From NCBI GenBank assembly GCA_018372435.1, contig JAHAJA010000032.1:1-49313 (forward strand): a DNA stretch of 49,313 nt, read 5' to 3'. The notes under the pieces were generated by a model. The model made no database searches. It was not told the DNA's origin and worked only from the letters and a program-made list of their open reading frames with translations. A program made the translations under genes and the position numbers. The DNA comes from Clostridiales bacterium (GTDB taxonomy: Bacteria; Bacillota; Clostridia; Lachnospirales; Lachnospiraceae). Shown piece by piece: positions 35,969 to 45,287 of this stretch. Each line of letters opens with the position of its first letter. Position 1 is the stretch's first letter.

Positions 35969-36436
35969 TTATAAATTACTTACGCCGGCTTCAACATCCT
36001 CAGCAGTTATGGAGATTCCCCTATGTGGAACTGATGTTGAGAACACGATCTGGGTTTTTGTTGTTCCGAACTTTTGTAGATGACCAATGAAGGAATCAAG
36101 TTCCATTGTACTTGGAAAACATACTTTAATTAACATAGAATAGCTTCCTGTTACACAATTACATTCTATAACGTTCGGGCATTGTTGTACGAATGGATAA
36201 AAAGTATCCTTTTTTGTTGGTGACATTTCAAGATTAATGAATGCTGTAATATGATATCCTAATTTAATTGGATTAATACTTGCATGATATCCTGTTATAA
36301 TGTTCTCTTTTTCTAGACGTTCGATTCTTGCTGCTACTGCAGGTGACGATAAAAACACCTTTTCTGCCAATTGCTTGAGCGAGTATCTAGCATTTTCTTG
36401 AAGTAAACCAATTATTTTTTTATCAATCTTATCCAT
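35969..36436 (-). CDS. Lrp/AsnC-family transcriptional regulator
   Basis: 155 aa from an ATG with GGAGG. The N-terminal HTH is typical (MDKIDKKIIGLLQENARYSL, SPAVAARIERLEKENIITGY), followed by a RAM/AsnC ligand domain (~65-145) with CNCVTGSYSMLIKV. Such proteins bind amino acids and control amino-acid metabolism or transport. No target is obvious in the neighbourhood; the asparagine genes are 6 kb away and have no visible shared site. Confidence 0.95.
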   Translation of the reverse strand: MDKIDKKIIGLLQENARYSLKQLAEKVFLSSPAVAARIERLEKENIITGYHASINPIKLGYHITAFINLEMSPTKKDTFYPFVQQCPNVIECNCVTGSYSMLIKVCFPSTMELDSFIGHLQKFGTTKTQIVFSTSVPHRGISITAEDVEAGVSNL

Positions 36437-36818
36437 TCCAATACCTCCAATTATACGATTATTTTACGAGAATTAGTAACATTACGTTGTATTTAACGTT
36501 AATAAAGTAAGTTAAACGTAAAAAAAGCATAGGTATAGCACCTATGCTTCTTTGCAATCTTTTTTTTATTTTATATTTTCTTTATTATACAATGTAAATT
36601 TAAGTTTTTCAAGCCTTTTCTTACTATGAATACAGAAAAAATTTACAGAAACTAAAAATGTTAATAGTACGTTCATAGTTCTTTCATAAATGCTACATAC
36701 CTAATACACATTTAGTTGTTATTATAGTTATATCAAATAAGCTAATTATCTTTTTATATAGATTTTTTTCATAACATCCCCCCTCTTAGGAGCCCCCAAC
36801 GGCTCCTCCTTTTTTTGT
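36437..36818. other. Non-coding gap with two hairpins
   Basis: No supported ORF. A hairpin at 36527-36552 (AGCATAGGT / ACCTATGCT) is followed by a T-run on the minus strand and may end the LysM-GH18 transcript. A second at 36788-36818 (AGGAGCC-CCCAAC-GGCTCCT) has its T-run on the plus strand, although no plus-strand gene lies upstream. Directly repeated TTCATA spaced by 5 bp (in TTCATAGTTCTTTCATA, ~36674-36690) resembles an OmpR-class site, but this is weak. Confidence 0.45.
36788..36818 (+). terminator. Plus-strand terminator-like hairpin without an obvious upstream gene
   Basis: AGGAGCC / GGCTCCT stem with loop CCCAAC, then CCTTTTTTTG on the plus strand. Read from the minus strand there is no T-run after the stem, so it fits poorly as the terminator of the LysM-GH18 gene beginning one base further on. 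Confidence 0.55.
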
Positions 36819-38102
36819 TTACAGAACTTTTATGATATTATATAAGGAATTAAGTACAGTCCAGTTTTGAGGAAAGTACTTCATAAGATTCCAATAACTA
36901 GCACCATTAAGTGCAAGTTCATTAACTAATAGAAGTTTTTCGTTAATACTTCTAGCGTCCTCAAACCAAACAACATGCTCTACTCCGTCTGTACTTCTGT
37001 AATTATAATATGGTGCTTTTGCTACTTCATCAAAGCATATAGCCGCACCATATTCTGCTGCCTGCTCAACTGCCTCCACATTACTTAATGACCTAGCTCT
37101 GGATTCACCACTTACAAAAGGTAACGCCCAATCATATGCATAGTTTGGTACTCCCATGAAGATCTTATCTGGTTCTATTTCTGTAACAGCATAATCTAAA
37201 ACTTCTCTTACCTTATTAATTGGTGCTACCGCCATCGGTGGACCATATGTATATCCCCATTCATATGTCATTAACATAACTTTGTTAGATACTTCTCCTA
37301 TGCCCCTATAATCATGTCCTTCATATAAAATCCCTGGTTGATCTGTAGCAATCTTAGGTGCTAGTGCAACAGTGACTACAAATCCTTCTGCATTTAACTT
37401 TGTAGTTACATTCTGAATAAAGTCTACATATGCCTGTCTATCAGCCGGGTATATATACTCGAAATCAATACCCAGACCATAATATTGTTTTTCTTTTAAG
37501 TTGATAAGAATATTATCTATCAATCGGTTCTGTGCTTCCATATCATTCAAGATTTGATTTGCCAGTGCACTACTAAAGCTACCTTCAGGTGTTAATGTTG
37601 ATATTAACATTAAAGGCGCTACCCCATAATCTCTAGCTAAATTAATTATATTCTGATCGTCTATACCAATTAATTCTCCTTCTGGTGTGAATCCATAAGT
37701 AAAAATTGTAATATACGTTAAATAAGGTAAGGTTTTTTCCAGTACTTCCATATCAATAGATGGATATAGATACCCATTAACCTCCATATCTCCGATTCTA
37801 TCTCCTTCGTATTCAATCACAATTTGTTGTCCTACATATAGATAAGGAAAATCCGCAAGTCCTGGATTGTTTTGTAATAGTGTGATTACACGTACTCCGT
37901 TCTTTTGCGCTATGTCTAAAAGTGTATCTCCCTCTTCTACCGTATATATCCTCTTAGGATACAGAATAACCAGTGTCTGTCCAATAACTAAGTTACATGG
38001 ATTAGTTAATTCATTATCCTCAATAATGCGATTTGGTGTTGTATCATAATCTAATGCAATACTATAAATGGTTTCTCCTTGCTTCACTACATGTATTACC
38101 AT
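36819..38102 (-). CDS. LysM-GH18 spore cortex glycosidase (SleL/YaaH-like)
   Basis: 427 aa from an ATG with AAGGAG. There are two N-terminal LysM domains (~3-47 and ~51-96; VVKQGETIYSIALDYDTTPN, YTVEEGDTLLDIAQKN), then a GH18 barrel (~105-420). The catalytic motif is GLGIDFEYIYP, with Glu as the acid/base as in SleL N-acetylglucosaminidases. KVMLMTYEWGYTYGPPMAVA and IFMGVPNYAYDWALPF are family blocks. No signal peptide, as is usual for spore-coat-delivered YaaH/SleL proteins. It degrades cortex muramic-delta-lactam peptidoglycan fragments during germination. The neighbouring GerA-type gene supports a spore role. Confidence 0.92.
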   Translation of the reverse strand: MVIHVVKQGETIYSIALDYDTTPNRIIEDNELTNPCNLVIGQTLVILYPKRIYTVEEGDTLLDIAQKNGVRVITLLQNNPGLADFPYLYVGQQIVIEYEGDRIGDMEVNGYLYPSIDMEVLEKTLPYLTYITIFTYGFTPEGELIGIDDQNIINLARDYGVAPLMLISTLTPEGSFSSALANQILNDMEAQNRLIDNILINLKEKQYYGLGIDFEYIYPADRQAYVDFIQNVTTKLNAEGFVVTVALAPKIATDQPGILYEGHDYRGIGEVSNKVMLMTYEWGYTYGPPMAVAPINKVREVLDYAVTEIEPDKIFMGVPNYAYDWALPFVSGESRARSLSNVEAVEQAAEYGAAICFDEVAKAPYYNYRSTDGVEHVVWFEDARSINEKLLLVNELALNGASYWNLMKYFPQNWTVLNSLYNIIKVL

Positions 38103-38253
38103 ATGTACTCCTTCCTACAGAAGGTTCGTACCAAGTTTGAGTATATTACATCATTCTTAGCACGATACCTTTATTCCTTATATATATTTCTTAACTTGAT
38201 GGTTCATTTATACCCTAATATATGTCCTAGCATTGCTAAGTTAGAACTTTTGG

Positions 38254-39675
38254 TTACCTGCTTTTTTCACTTGCTGGTAAAGTAATTCTAAAAAGTTGTT
38301 TCATAAGAACTCTAAAGTCAAAAGGAATAAGTGGATATATATAGTTATAACCGGTTACTGTTCTGTTGAATATAATCGCACACGTAGTCAACAAAATACC
38401 TACAATAAATCCCCACTGACTAAATAGCCCTATTAAAATCAATAAAAAGATACGCATGAATTTAAGTGCGTAACTCAGTTCATAGCTAACTTGCGAATAA
38501 TTTGCAATAGCAACAAATGCCATATAAAGCATTACCTCCGAATTAAACCAGCCTGAGCTAACTGCAAAATCACTTAATATAAAAGCTGCCACAACACTGA
38601 AAGGTGTAGTCATCATACTCGGTGTATTTAGCGCTGCTAATTTAAGTGCATCAATAACAAATTCCAGTATAAGTAGTTGAAATATAATCGGTATATTAAT
38701 CGTATCTGTAATCTTAATAAATTCTAATCCTTTAGGAATCCAATCTTGATGTTGCATAAGCAATACGAATATTGGGGTTAATACTAATGCAATTATATTA
38801 ATAATAATTCTTGAAAGACGTAGATATGTTCCCGTAATTGGTGGAAAGTAATAATCAGCCGACTCTTCCATAATACTAAATATTGTTGCGGGAAGAATCA
38901 TTACTGAAGGAGAATTATCAACTATGATAACTATTTTTCCTTCTAATACGGATGCAGCTACTGCGTCTGGACGATCCGTATATCGAAACTTCGGAAACGG
39001 ATTAAACCAACTCCCCTTATACATACATTCCGCTAAACTTTCCTGGCTCATGGTTAGTGCATCTATTTTAATCCTCTTAATCTTATCAATTATGTTGCTT
39101 AGAAGTTTTTCTTCCACACGATCCTTCATATAACAAACTACAATATCTGTATGTGAAGAGCTTCCTACATCCATCATCTGCATAACAAGATTTGGGTTAC
39201 GTATTCTACGTCTAATGAGTGCGGTATTGAAGACCAATGTTTCTACAAATCCATCCCTAGCTCCTCGCATAACCTTATCTTTATCAGGCTCCTCTATACT
39301 TCTTGCTGGATATGTTCTACAGTCAATTGCCAATACCTTTTCATATCCATCAACCAGTAAACACGTCACACCTGATAGGATACGTGTAATGACGGTATCC
39401 ATATTATCTACTAAGTCAACTTCACCATATGGCAGTAACTTATCTTGAAACTCTTCTGGTGTACATTCAACATCCTCTTTCTTAAGATGTGCAAAGAATT
39501 CCATTAATTTTTCTAAGATTTCATCTTTTACAAAACCATCTACAAAATAGAGACAACATTCTTTTTCAGCAATGCTTATCTTCCTGTTGATAATATCAAA
39601 ATTATCATCAACTATTAGCTCTGCATCCAAGCGCCTTTTATTAGATGCAATGTTTTTACTTATTGAATTTATCAT
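38254..39675 (-). CDS. GerA/SpoVAF-family spore germination membrane protein
   Basis: 473 aa from an ATG with AAGGAG. The N-terminal ~280 residues are soluble and contain the family signature EEPDKDKVMRGARDGFVE followed by TLVFNTALIRRRIRNPNLVM. A C-terminal half has about five membrane segments (IIINIIALVLTPIFVLL, LLILIGLFSQWGFIVGILLT). The block PDAVAASVLEGKIVIIVDNS is typical of GerA A-subunits and SpoVAF. No GerB- or GerC-type partners are adjacent, which favours an SpoVAF-like standalone role over a complete ger operon. It sits in the spore inner membrane and takes part in germinant response. Confidence 0.92.
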   Translation of the reverse strand: MINSISKNIASNKRRLDAELIVDDNFDIINRKISIAEKECCLYFVDGFVKDEILEKLMEFFAHLKKEDVECTPEEFQDKLLPYGEVDLVDNMDTVITRILSGVTCLLVDGYEKVLAIDCRTYPARSIEEPDKDKVMRGARDGFVETLVFNTALIRRRIRNPNLVMQMMDVGSSSHTDIVVCYMKDRVEEKLLSNIIDKIKRIKIDALTMSQESLAECMYKGSWFNPFPKFRYTDRPDAVAASVLEGKIVIIVDNSPSVMILPATIFSIMEESADYYFPPITGTYLRLSRIIINIIALVLTPIFVLLMQHQDWIPKGLEFIKITDTINIPIIFQLLILEFVIDALKLAALNTPSMMTTPFSVVAAFILSDFAVSSGWFNSEVMLYMAFVAIANYSQVSYELSYALKFMRIFLLILIGLFSQWGFIVGILLTTCAIIFNRTVTGYNYIYPLIPFDFRVLMKQLFRITLPASEKSR

Positions 39676-39811
39676 ATAACAAACATACTCCTTATGCTGT
39701 ATTTATCCTATATTGTTTACTGTAGCTTCCTAATTATTCATATTTTTCAATTAATTGATAAACAGCATGAAGTAGAGTATTATCTGCTTCAAAATCATTA
39801 GACAATAAAAA

Positions 39812-39872
39812 AGAAAGTGTACCAAAAAGGTTGAGACTTTTCTGTCTTGGCCTTTTTGATACACTTTCCTTC
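39812..39872 (-). terminator. Terminator of the GH13 gene
   Basis: On the minus strand GAAAGTGTATCAAAAAGGCC pairs with the GGTTGAG...TTTTTGGTACACTTTC side, followed by TTTTTTATTG. It lies about 160 bp beyond the GH13 stop, after the family A repeat fragment. Confidence 0.8.
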
Positions 39873-39904
39873 ATTATTTGAGGAGTATTCTCTATTATAT
39901 AACT

Positions 39905-40030
39905 TACTGACTGCGTGTGATGCTAAGCGAGAGTGAGTTACGAATGAACTCCGTTTGACATAACATGCTCACAAATAAATTTGAGCAAATTGACGAAATC
40001 AAAATTATTTTTTACACTCTAACCAATTAT
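39905..40030. repeat. Right-half copy of dispersed repeat family A
   Basis: It aligns with the right half of the 5.7-5.96 kb element: GCGAGAGTGAGTTACGAATG, AACTCCGTTTGACATAACATG, AATAAATTTGAGCAAATTGA and the terminal ACACTCTAACCA. The left arm is absent. As at 5.96 kb, the element ends within about 10 bp of a glycosidase stop codon, in the same orientation. The rest of the gap 39676-40034 holds the terminator and AT-rich sequence. Confidence 0.75.
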
Positions 40031-40034
40031 ATAA

Positions 40035-41768
40035 TTATAAGTCATTCAGAGCGTATAGAACCATAAAATCCATTGGTTCTACAATCAATTCCTTAGCACC
40101 TTCTATAACTTCTCCATTACGTAAATTACAATAAGTACCTTCTTCTAATTGATATATAAGTTTCTCTTCTTCGCTATTATTAAGGAAAACTATCGATTTC
40201 TCTTGCTTAAGAACTCTTTCATATACTAAGAATTGTTGTTTTGCAAGAAGGGTATTAAACTCTCCATCCACAAACTCCTTATGTTCTCTACGAATGTTTG
40301 CTAACCATTTGAAATGTTCGAATAGATTCGTGTCTTGTTCTTCTTTATCCCAAATCATACAACGTCTACAATCAGGGTCATTGCCACCTTCTAACCCAAC
40401 TTCATCTCCATAATAGATATAAGGTATACCAAGATATGTGTATTGAAAAACTGTTGCTAATTCTAGTCTTCTCTTTTGGCCAGAAGCATCTGTGACAAAA
40501 CGTGCTGTATCGTGTGAGTCTAGAAGATTTAACATCTGTTTATGAAGATCTTTACGGAGGGAATGTTGTCTAATTGCCAATGCCTCAACGAAGTTTTCAG
40601 CAGACATTTTACGGAGTGCAAAGAATTCTAATACAGATTCACGGAACGGATAATTCATAGTAGAATCTAATTCATCTCCTCTACAGAAAGAATTCCCCAT
40701 ATGCATAATCTCACCAATTACGATTGCATCTGGATTTACTTTCTTCACACGTTCATAGAATTTCTTAAGAAATCCATGATCAATCTCATCACACACATCC
40801 AAACGGAATCCATCTATATGGAACTCTCTTAGCCAGTAGCTTGCTACATCTAAGAAATACTGCACCGTATCAGGATTACTCATATTTAGTTTTGGCATAT
40901 TTCCATATCTATCATAAAAAGTTACATAATTAAGTTTCCTTTGATTAATCGGATAAGACTCAATATAATACCAATCTTTATACGCAGACTTCTCTCCCTT
41001 GTTCATAATATCTTTGAATGCAAAGAAGTCATCTCCAGAATGATTGAATACACCATCTAATACGAAACGTATGCCTCGTTTATGTGCTTCCTCAATTAAT
41101 TCTCTTAATTCTTCTTTTGTACCAAATTGAGGGTCAATCTCATAGTAATCCTTTGTATTATATTTATGATTAGAACACGATTGAAAGATTGGGGTCGTAT
41201 AGATAATTGTAACTCCAAGCTCTTTAAGATAATCTAATTGCTTTGTAATTCCTTTTAAGTCTCCACCAAAGAAGTCATGATTACCTACAACTTTTTCTCC
41301 CCAAGGCTTAACCCCTTCTGGATCATTGTTATGATTACCATTGCAGAAACGGTCTGGGAAGATTTGATACATGACACCATCTTTCGCCCACTCTACTTGC
41401 TGATAGAAATCTCCTGGGCAAAGATAAGGGAATTGAAAAGTTTGTGGAACATCTGGCCTATCGTTCATAACACCTCTTTCATTATAATAGAAAGAGTTTC
41501 CCTCCTTGTCTATTAATTCAAAGAAATATCGAAACTTCTTATCTACATTAACCAGTTCCACTTCATAATAATCAAAAATCTCACTTCCTTGAATGCGATT
41601 CATCAAAACTTGTTGAAATGGTTTTTCATATTGATGTCTATCTTTATAATACACAGTAACATTCTTGATATCCTCTTTCGCGGTTTGGATTTTCAGATAT
41701 AACGTATTCTCATCTATTGCATACGCATATGGTACATCTGGTGTATGGTATATTCCTGCTTTAATCAT
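40035..41768 (-). CDS. Cyclomaltodextrinase / neopullulanase-type alpha-amylase (GH13_20)
   Basis: 577 aa from the ATG at 41768, preceded by GGGAGGAG; the frame is open 31 codons further but lacks a ribosome-binding site there. Residues 1-120 look like the CBM34 N-domain (MIKAGIYHTPDVPYAYAID), which mediates dimerisation in this subfamily. Catalytic residues: Asp324 (GFRLDVCDEI), Glu353 (VIGEIMH) and Asp420 (LLDSHDTARF). FPDRFCNGN and MPKLNMSNP are neopullulanase-type signatures. No signal peptide, so it acts on imported maltodextrins or cyclodextrins. It stands alone and is divergent from the asparaginase gene. Confidence 0.95.
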   Translation of the reverse strand: MIKAGIYHTPDVPYAYAIDENTLYLKIQTAKEDIKNVTVYYKDRHQYEKPFQQVLMNRIQGSEIFDYYEVELVNVDKKFRYFFELIDKEGNSFYYNERGVMNDRPDVPQTFQFPYLCPGDFYQQVEWAKDGVMYQIFPDRFCNGNHNNDPEGVKPWGEKVVGNHDFFGGDLKGITKQLDYLKELGVTIIYTTPIFQSCSNHKYNTKDYYEIDPQFGTKEELRELIEEAHKRGIRFVLDGVFNHSGDDFFAFKDIMNKGEKSAYKDWYYIESYPINQRKLNYVTFYDRYGNMPKLNMSNPDTVQYFLDVASYWLREFHIDGFRLDVCDEIDHGFLKKFYERVKKVNPDAIVIGEIMHMGNSFCRGDELDSTMNYPFRESVLEFFALRKMSAENFVEALAIRQHSLRKDLHKQMLNLLDSHDTARFVTDASGQKRRLELATVFQYTYLGIPYIYYGDEVGLEGGNDPDCRRCMIWDKEEQDTNLFEHFKWLANIRREHKEFVDGEFNTLLAKQQFLVYERVLKQEKSIVFLNNSEEEKLIYQLEEGTYCNLRNGEVIEGAKELIVEPMDFMVLYALNDL

Positions 41769-42020
41769 AATTCTCCTCCCAACAATTGTATTGTTATATT
41801 GTCTAAAATCGTAATTTTCTATTAGTGGTTTATTATGTACTACTATTTTATAATAACACATATAGAATAAATGTCAAATAATATTTTCGTATTTTTTCGT
41901 ATTTATTATTAAAATTGCATATTTTTAACTTCTACAATGTATTCCTTTTATTTTCACCTTGCATTTTTACCTTTCTTCACCAAATGGATTTTTTCCAAGT
42001 GTCTTACTTTTATTTACATA

Positions 42021-42049
42021 TTGTATTTTCCCATTGATTTTGCTATACT
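42021..42049 (+). promoter_or_regulatory. Promoter of the asparaginase gene
   Basis: TTGTAT and TATACT are separated by 17 bp, with the start codon about 75 bp downstream. It lies in the divergent gap (41769-42123) between the GH13 and asparaginase genes. Nothing else specific is seen in that AT-rich gap. Confidence 0.65.
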
Positions 42050-42123
42050 TTATCAGAAATGATATGTAGTATTATAAAGGATCTTGTCATAAATACATGT
42101 AAATATTAATGGAGGATGGAAGA

Positions 42124-43128
42124 ATGACACAAGAGAAAAAACGGATTTTAGTGCTTGCAACTGGTGGGACTATTGCATCACAGTCAAGTGAAGAGGGATT
42201 AATTCCGGCACTAAGTATTGATAATTTATTCTCAAAAATCACAGGATTGAATGAGAGTTATGATATAACAGCAAAAGATATTCTTCATCTCGATAGTTCT
42301 AATATACAACCTGAAGAGTGGCAATTAATCGCTAACCATATATATGAATCTTGTTATGATTATGATGGAATCGTAGTAACACATGGTACTGACACTATGG
42401 CATATACAACAAGTGTACTTTCTTATATGCTTCAAAATGTTCCAATTCCGGTCGTAGTAACGGGGTCTCAGCTACCAATCCTTAATCCATTAACGGATGC
42501 AATGGATAATCTACGTTGTGCCTTCGCTATGGCTGCAACAGGAATTCCAGGTATCTTCTTAGCATTTAACCGTAAGATTATCCTAGGATGTCGTGCTGTT
42601 AAAGTTCGTACAACTGGCTTTGATGCTTTCGAAAGTGTTAACTGTAGATATGTGGCTACTATTGATTCTAATGGACTAAACATTAGTCATAAACTATTAC
42701 CTAAGACAGATGGTGAATTTAAATTAAAGGATTCTGTATGCTCCGATGTTTTCTTAATTAAATTAACTCCAGGGTTAAATCCAGGAATCTTTGATATGCT
42801 CTTAGATATGAATTATAAAGGTGTTGTAATAGAAGCCTTTGGCGCTGGTGGATTACATTTTATTCACCGTGACCTTATCTCCAAATTACAAAAATTAGTC
42901 GAACACAATATTCCTGTAGTCGTATCTAGCCAGTGTCTATATGAACGAAGTGATTTATCGATCTACCAAGCTGGACAAAAAGCATTAGAAAAAGGTGTTA
43001 TACAAGCCTATGATATGACAACAGAGGCTACTGTAACCAAACTAATGTGGGCTCTTGGTCAAACAAATGATTTGAAAGAGATTCGAAACATCTTCTCAAC
43101 AAACTTAGTTGGAGAGATTAAATTATAG
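42124..43128 (+). CDS. ansA: Type I L-asparaginase
   Basis: 334 aa from the ATG at 42124; GGAGG lies eight bases before it, whereas the ATG at 42109 would place this site inside the gene. Cytoplasmic, with no signal peptide. Active-site motifs: LATGGTIAS (Thr16) and VVTHGTDTMAYT (Thr89, Asp90), followed by the conserved Lys in CRAVKVRTTGFDAF. GVVIEAFGAGGLHF matches type I enzymes. It hydrolyses L-asparagine to aspartate and ammonia. It lies 250 bp upstream of asnA, which catalyses the opposite conversion. Confidence 0.94.
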   Translation: MTQEKKRILVLATGGTIASQSSEEGLIPALSIDNLFSKITGLNESYDITAKDILHLDSSNIQPEEWQLIANHIYESCYDYDGIVVTHGTDTMAYTTSVLSYMLQNVPIPVVVTGSQLPILNPLTDAMDNLRCAFAMAATGIPGIFLAFNRKIILGCRAVKVRTTGFDAFESVNCRYVATIDSNGLNISHKLLPKTDGEFKLKDSVCSDVFLIKLTPGLNPGIFDMLLDMNYKGVVIEAFGAGGLHFIHRDLISKLQKLVEHNIPVVVSSQCLYERSDLSIYQAGQKALEKGVIQAYDMTTEATVTKLMWALGQTNDLKEIRNIFSTNLVGEIKL

Positions 43129-43166
43129 AATCCTAAGTTTCATTTGCCCACATAAGTAGTTTATGA

Positions 43167-43290
43167 TATAATAAATGGAGTTTTCATTACTACGCAGTGG
43201 TAAAACCAGAAAGTGTTTTATATAACTTATATAAGGAAAGAGGCTGTTGCAATAGGATTTTGGTTCACCTATTTTGCAACATCCCCTTAG
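43167..43290 (+). promoter_or_regulatory. asnA promoter -10 box and leader hairpin
   Basis: TTGCCC (43144-43149) and TATAAT (43167-43172) are 17 bp apart, giving asnA its own ~200-nt leader. A hairpin in the leader (about 43231-43290) pairs GTTGCAATAGG with CCTATTTTGCAAC. It lacks a T-run, so it is not a standard terminator. No T-box specifier features such as the conserved TGGNACCGCG are present. Confidence 0.55.
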
Positions 43291-43381
43291 CTACATAATC
43301 CCTACATTGTAATGCAAGGGCATAATCAAGTCCTTATAATGATGCTAATTAATTTTATAAAAATAAAGGAGAACACGAAGA

Positions 43382-44392
43382 ATGAAGAATCTTATTATTC
43401 CAGATGGTTATCAACCAGCCATAGACATAAGACAAACGGAAGTTGCAATCAAAGATGTAAAAGACTTTTTTGAAAGAGAATTGGCGAAAGAATTAAACCT
43501 TACAAGAGTATCTGCTCCCTTGTTTGTAAAACCAGAAACAGGTCTTAATGATAACCTAAATGGGGTTGAGCGTCCTGTAAGCTTTGGAATTAGAGAACAA
43601 AATGACGCTAACGTAGAGATTGTACATTCACTAGCCAAATGGAAACGACTTGCTCTTCAACGTTATGGTTTCACGGTTGGAGAGGGTTTATATACAGATA
43701 TGAATGCCATTCGACGAGATGAAGATACGGATAACATTCACTCTATCTTCGTTGACCAATGGGACTGGGAAAAGATTATTACCAAAGAAACTCGCACAGT
43801 TGAGACCTTACAAACTATTGTTAAGAATGTCTACAATGCCTTAAAAGCTACTGAGAAGTTCATCTGCAATAAATATACATATGTAAATCCAATTATGCCA
43901 GAAGATATCTCTTTCATTACAACGCAAGAATTAGAAGATATGTATCCAGACTCTACACCTAAAGAAAGAGAATATAACATTGCGAAACTAAAAGGCGCAG
44001 TCTTTATTATGCAGATTGGTGGTGTATTAAATTCCGGAGAAAGACATGATGGTCGTGCACCTGATTACGACGATTGGTCATTAAACGGTGACATTATTAT
44101 GTATTATCCTGTACTTGATATTGCTCTAGAGCTCTCTTCTATGGGTATACGTGTTGATGAGGAAACACTTAGTAAACAGCTTGAAATCAGTGGTTGTACG
44201 GACCGTGCTGAATTACCATTCCAAAAAGCACTATTAAACGGTGAGTTACCATATACAATTGGCGGTGGTATTGGTCAATCAAGAATATGTATGTTCTTCC
44301 TTCGTAAGGCACATATTGGTGAAGTGCAAGCTTCTATCTGGCCAGATGACATATCAGAATATGCTGTAGCTAATGGAATCTCTCTATTATAG
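43382..44392 (+). CDS. asnA: Aspartate-ammonia ligase (asparagine synthetase A)
   Basis: 336 aa, the usual size for AsnA, from an ATG with AAGGAGA. It has the class-II aminoacyl-tRNA-synthetase-like fold with family blocks VSAPLFVKPETGLNDNLNG, ALQRYGFTVGEGLYTDMNAI, SIFVDQWDWEK and TIGGGIGQSRICMFFL. It makes asparagine from aspartate, ammonia and ATP, releasing AMP. The paired asparaginase gene upstream is in the same orientation. A 150-bp palindrome separates it from convergent mntP. Confidence 0.97.
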   Translation: MKNLIIPDGYQPAIDIRQTEVAIKDVKDFFERELAKELNLTRVSAPLFVKPETGLNDNLNGVERPVSFGIREQNDANVEIVHSLAKWKRLALQRYGFTVGEGLYTDMNAIRRDEDTDNIHSIFVDQWDWEKIITKETRTVETLQTIVKNVYNALKATEKFICNKYTYVNPIMPEDISFITTQELEDMYPDSTPKEREYNIAKLKGAVFIMQIGGVLNSGERHDGRAPDYDDWSLNGDIIMYYPVLDIALELSSMGIRVDEETLSKQLEISGCTDRAELPFQKALLNGELPYTIGGGIGQSRICMFFLRKAHIGEVQASIWPDDISEYAVANGISLL

Positions 44393-44472
44393 GCATATAG
44401 GCCAAAAAGAGGTTATACCTTATAAGTAATTTTTATGAGGCAGTTGCAAAATGTAGTTTGAATACTTATAAC

Positions 44473-44625
44473 ATATATTTCAGATAGAATGCATTGAAAT
44501 GCAACAAAAAAACAATCTTCAGCAAATTGTCTGGCAAGAGTAGACACATAATGTCTACATCTGGACAGATAATTCGTGAAGATTGTTTTTTTGTTGTGTG
44601 AAAACATTCCGTCTGAAAAATATAT
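44473..44625. repeat. 153-bp nested palindrome between convergent asnA and mntP
   Basis: The outer arms ATATATTTCAGATAGAATG / CATTCCGTCTGAAAAATATAT enclose CAACAAAAAAACAATCTTC / GAAGATTGTTTTTTTGTTG and an inner GTAGACA / TGTCTAC hairpin. Because both arms contain A/T tracts next to stems, it can act as a terminator in both directions. The overall length and nested arms also resemble a MITE. Confidence 0.8.
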
Positions 44626-44627
44626 AC

Positions 44628-45194
44628 CTATCCTATTAACCCTAGATGTTCAACTAAGATCTTAAGGCCTATTATAATTAAGATTGTACCACCTAGTAAT
44701 TCTGCTTTGGACTTATACTTTGTACCGAATACATTACCAATCTTTACTCCAATGAATGATAATACGAACGTAGTAATACCAATTAGACAGACAGCCATAG
44801 CAATCTTAACTTGTAAGAAGGCAAATGTAATACCTACCGCAAGTGCATCAATACTTGTTGCAACGGATAAAATACAAACATATTTAAGACAAAACTTCTT
44901 TTCTTGCTTTTTATCTTCCTCTTTACCTAACGCTTCCTTAATCATATTCCCACCAATAATAGCAAGTAGTATGAATGCAACCCAATGATCAATAGACGTT
45001 ATATACTGTTGAAAATTCTTTCCTAGTAGATATCCTAATAAAGGCATTCCTGCCTGGAATCCTCCAAAGAAGAGTGCTAATATACCAGCTCGCTTCAAAT
45101 TCAGTTTTTTCATGGAAAGTCCTTCACAGATTGATACCGCGAAAGCATCCATTGATAACCCAACTGCTAATAAAAATAATTCAAAAAAGCTCAT
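44628..45194 (-). CDS. mntP: Manganese efflux pump MntP
   Basis: 188 aa from an ATG with AAAGGAT. Six membrane segments in two repeated halves. Each half carries the acidic family motif: GLSMDAFAVSICEGL near residue 13 and SVATSIDALAVGITFA near residue 112. MntP exports Mn2+ and guards against manganese toxicity. The leader contains a yybP-ykoY riboswitch and a terminator, which independently supports the assignment. Confidence 0.97.
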   Translation of the reverse strand: MSFFELFLLAVGLSMDAFAVSICEGLSMKKLNLKRAGILALFFGGFQAGMPLLGYLLGKNFQQYITSIDHWVAFILLAIIGGNMIKEALGKEEDKKQEKKFCLKYVCILSVATSIDALAVGITFAFLQVKIAMAVCLIGITTFVLSFIGVKIGNVFGTKYKSKAELLGGTILIIIGLKILVEHLGLIG

Positions 45195-45240
45195 GTTTAC
45201 GTATCCTTTCTTCTTGTTTTATAAGACGTGCGCTACATAG

Positions 45241-45284
45241 AAAAAGACCTGTCTGCAACAAAAAAACATTGCAGACAAGTCTCA
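45241..45284 (-). terminator. Leader terminator of mntP (expression platform)
   Basis: On the minus strand AGACTTGTCTGCAA / TTGCAGACAGGTCT is followed by TTTTTCT. It lies between the riboswitch aptamer and the mntP start codon. In this class Mn2+ binding is expected to prevent its formation and so turn the gene on. Confidence 0.85.
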
Positions 45285-45287
45285 TTA

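Noticed and set aside
43129..43381. T-box riboswitch upstream of asnA
   Set aside because: A leader hairpin exists, but the conserved T-box antiterminator sequence and a following terminator are absent.
44413..44607. 64-codon minus-strand ORF between asnA and mntP
   Set aside because: It lies within the 153-bp palindrome, has no ribosome-binding site and no family resemblance.
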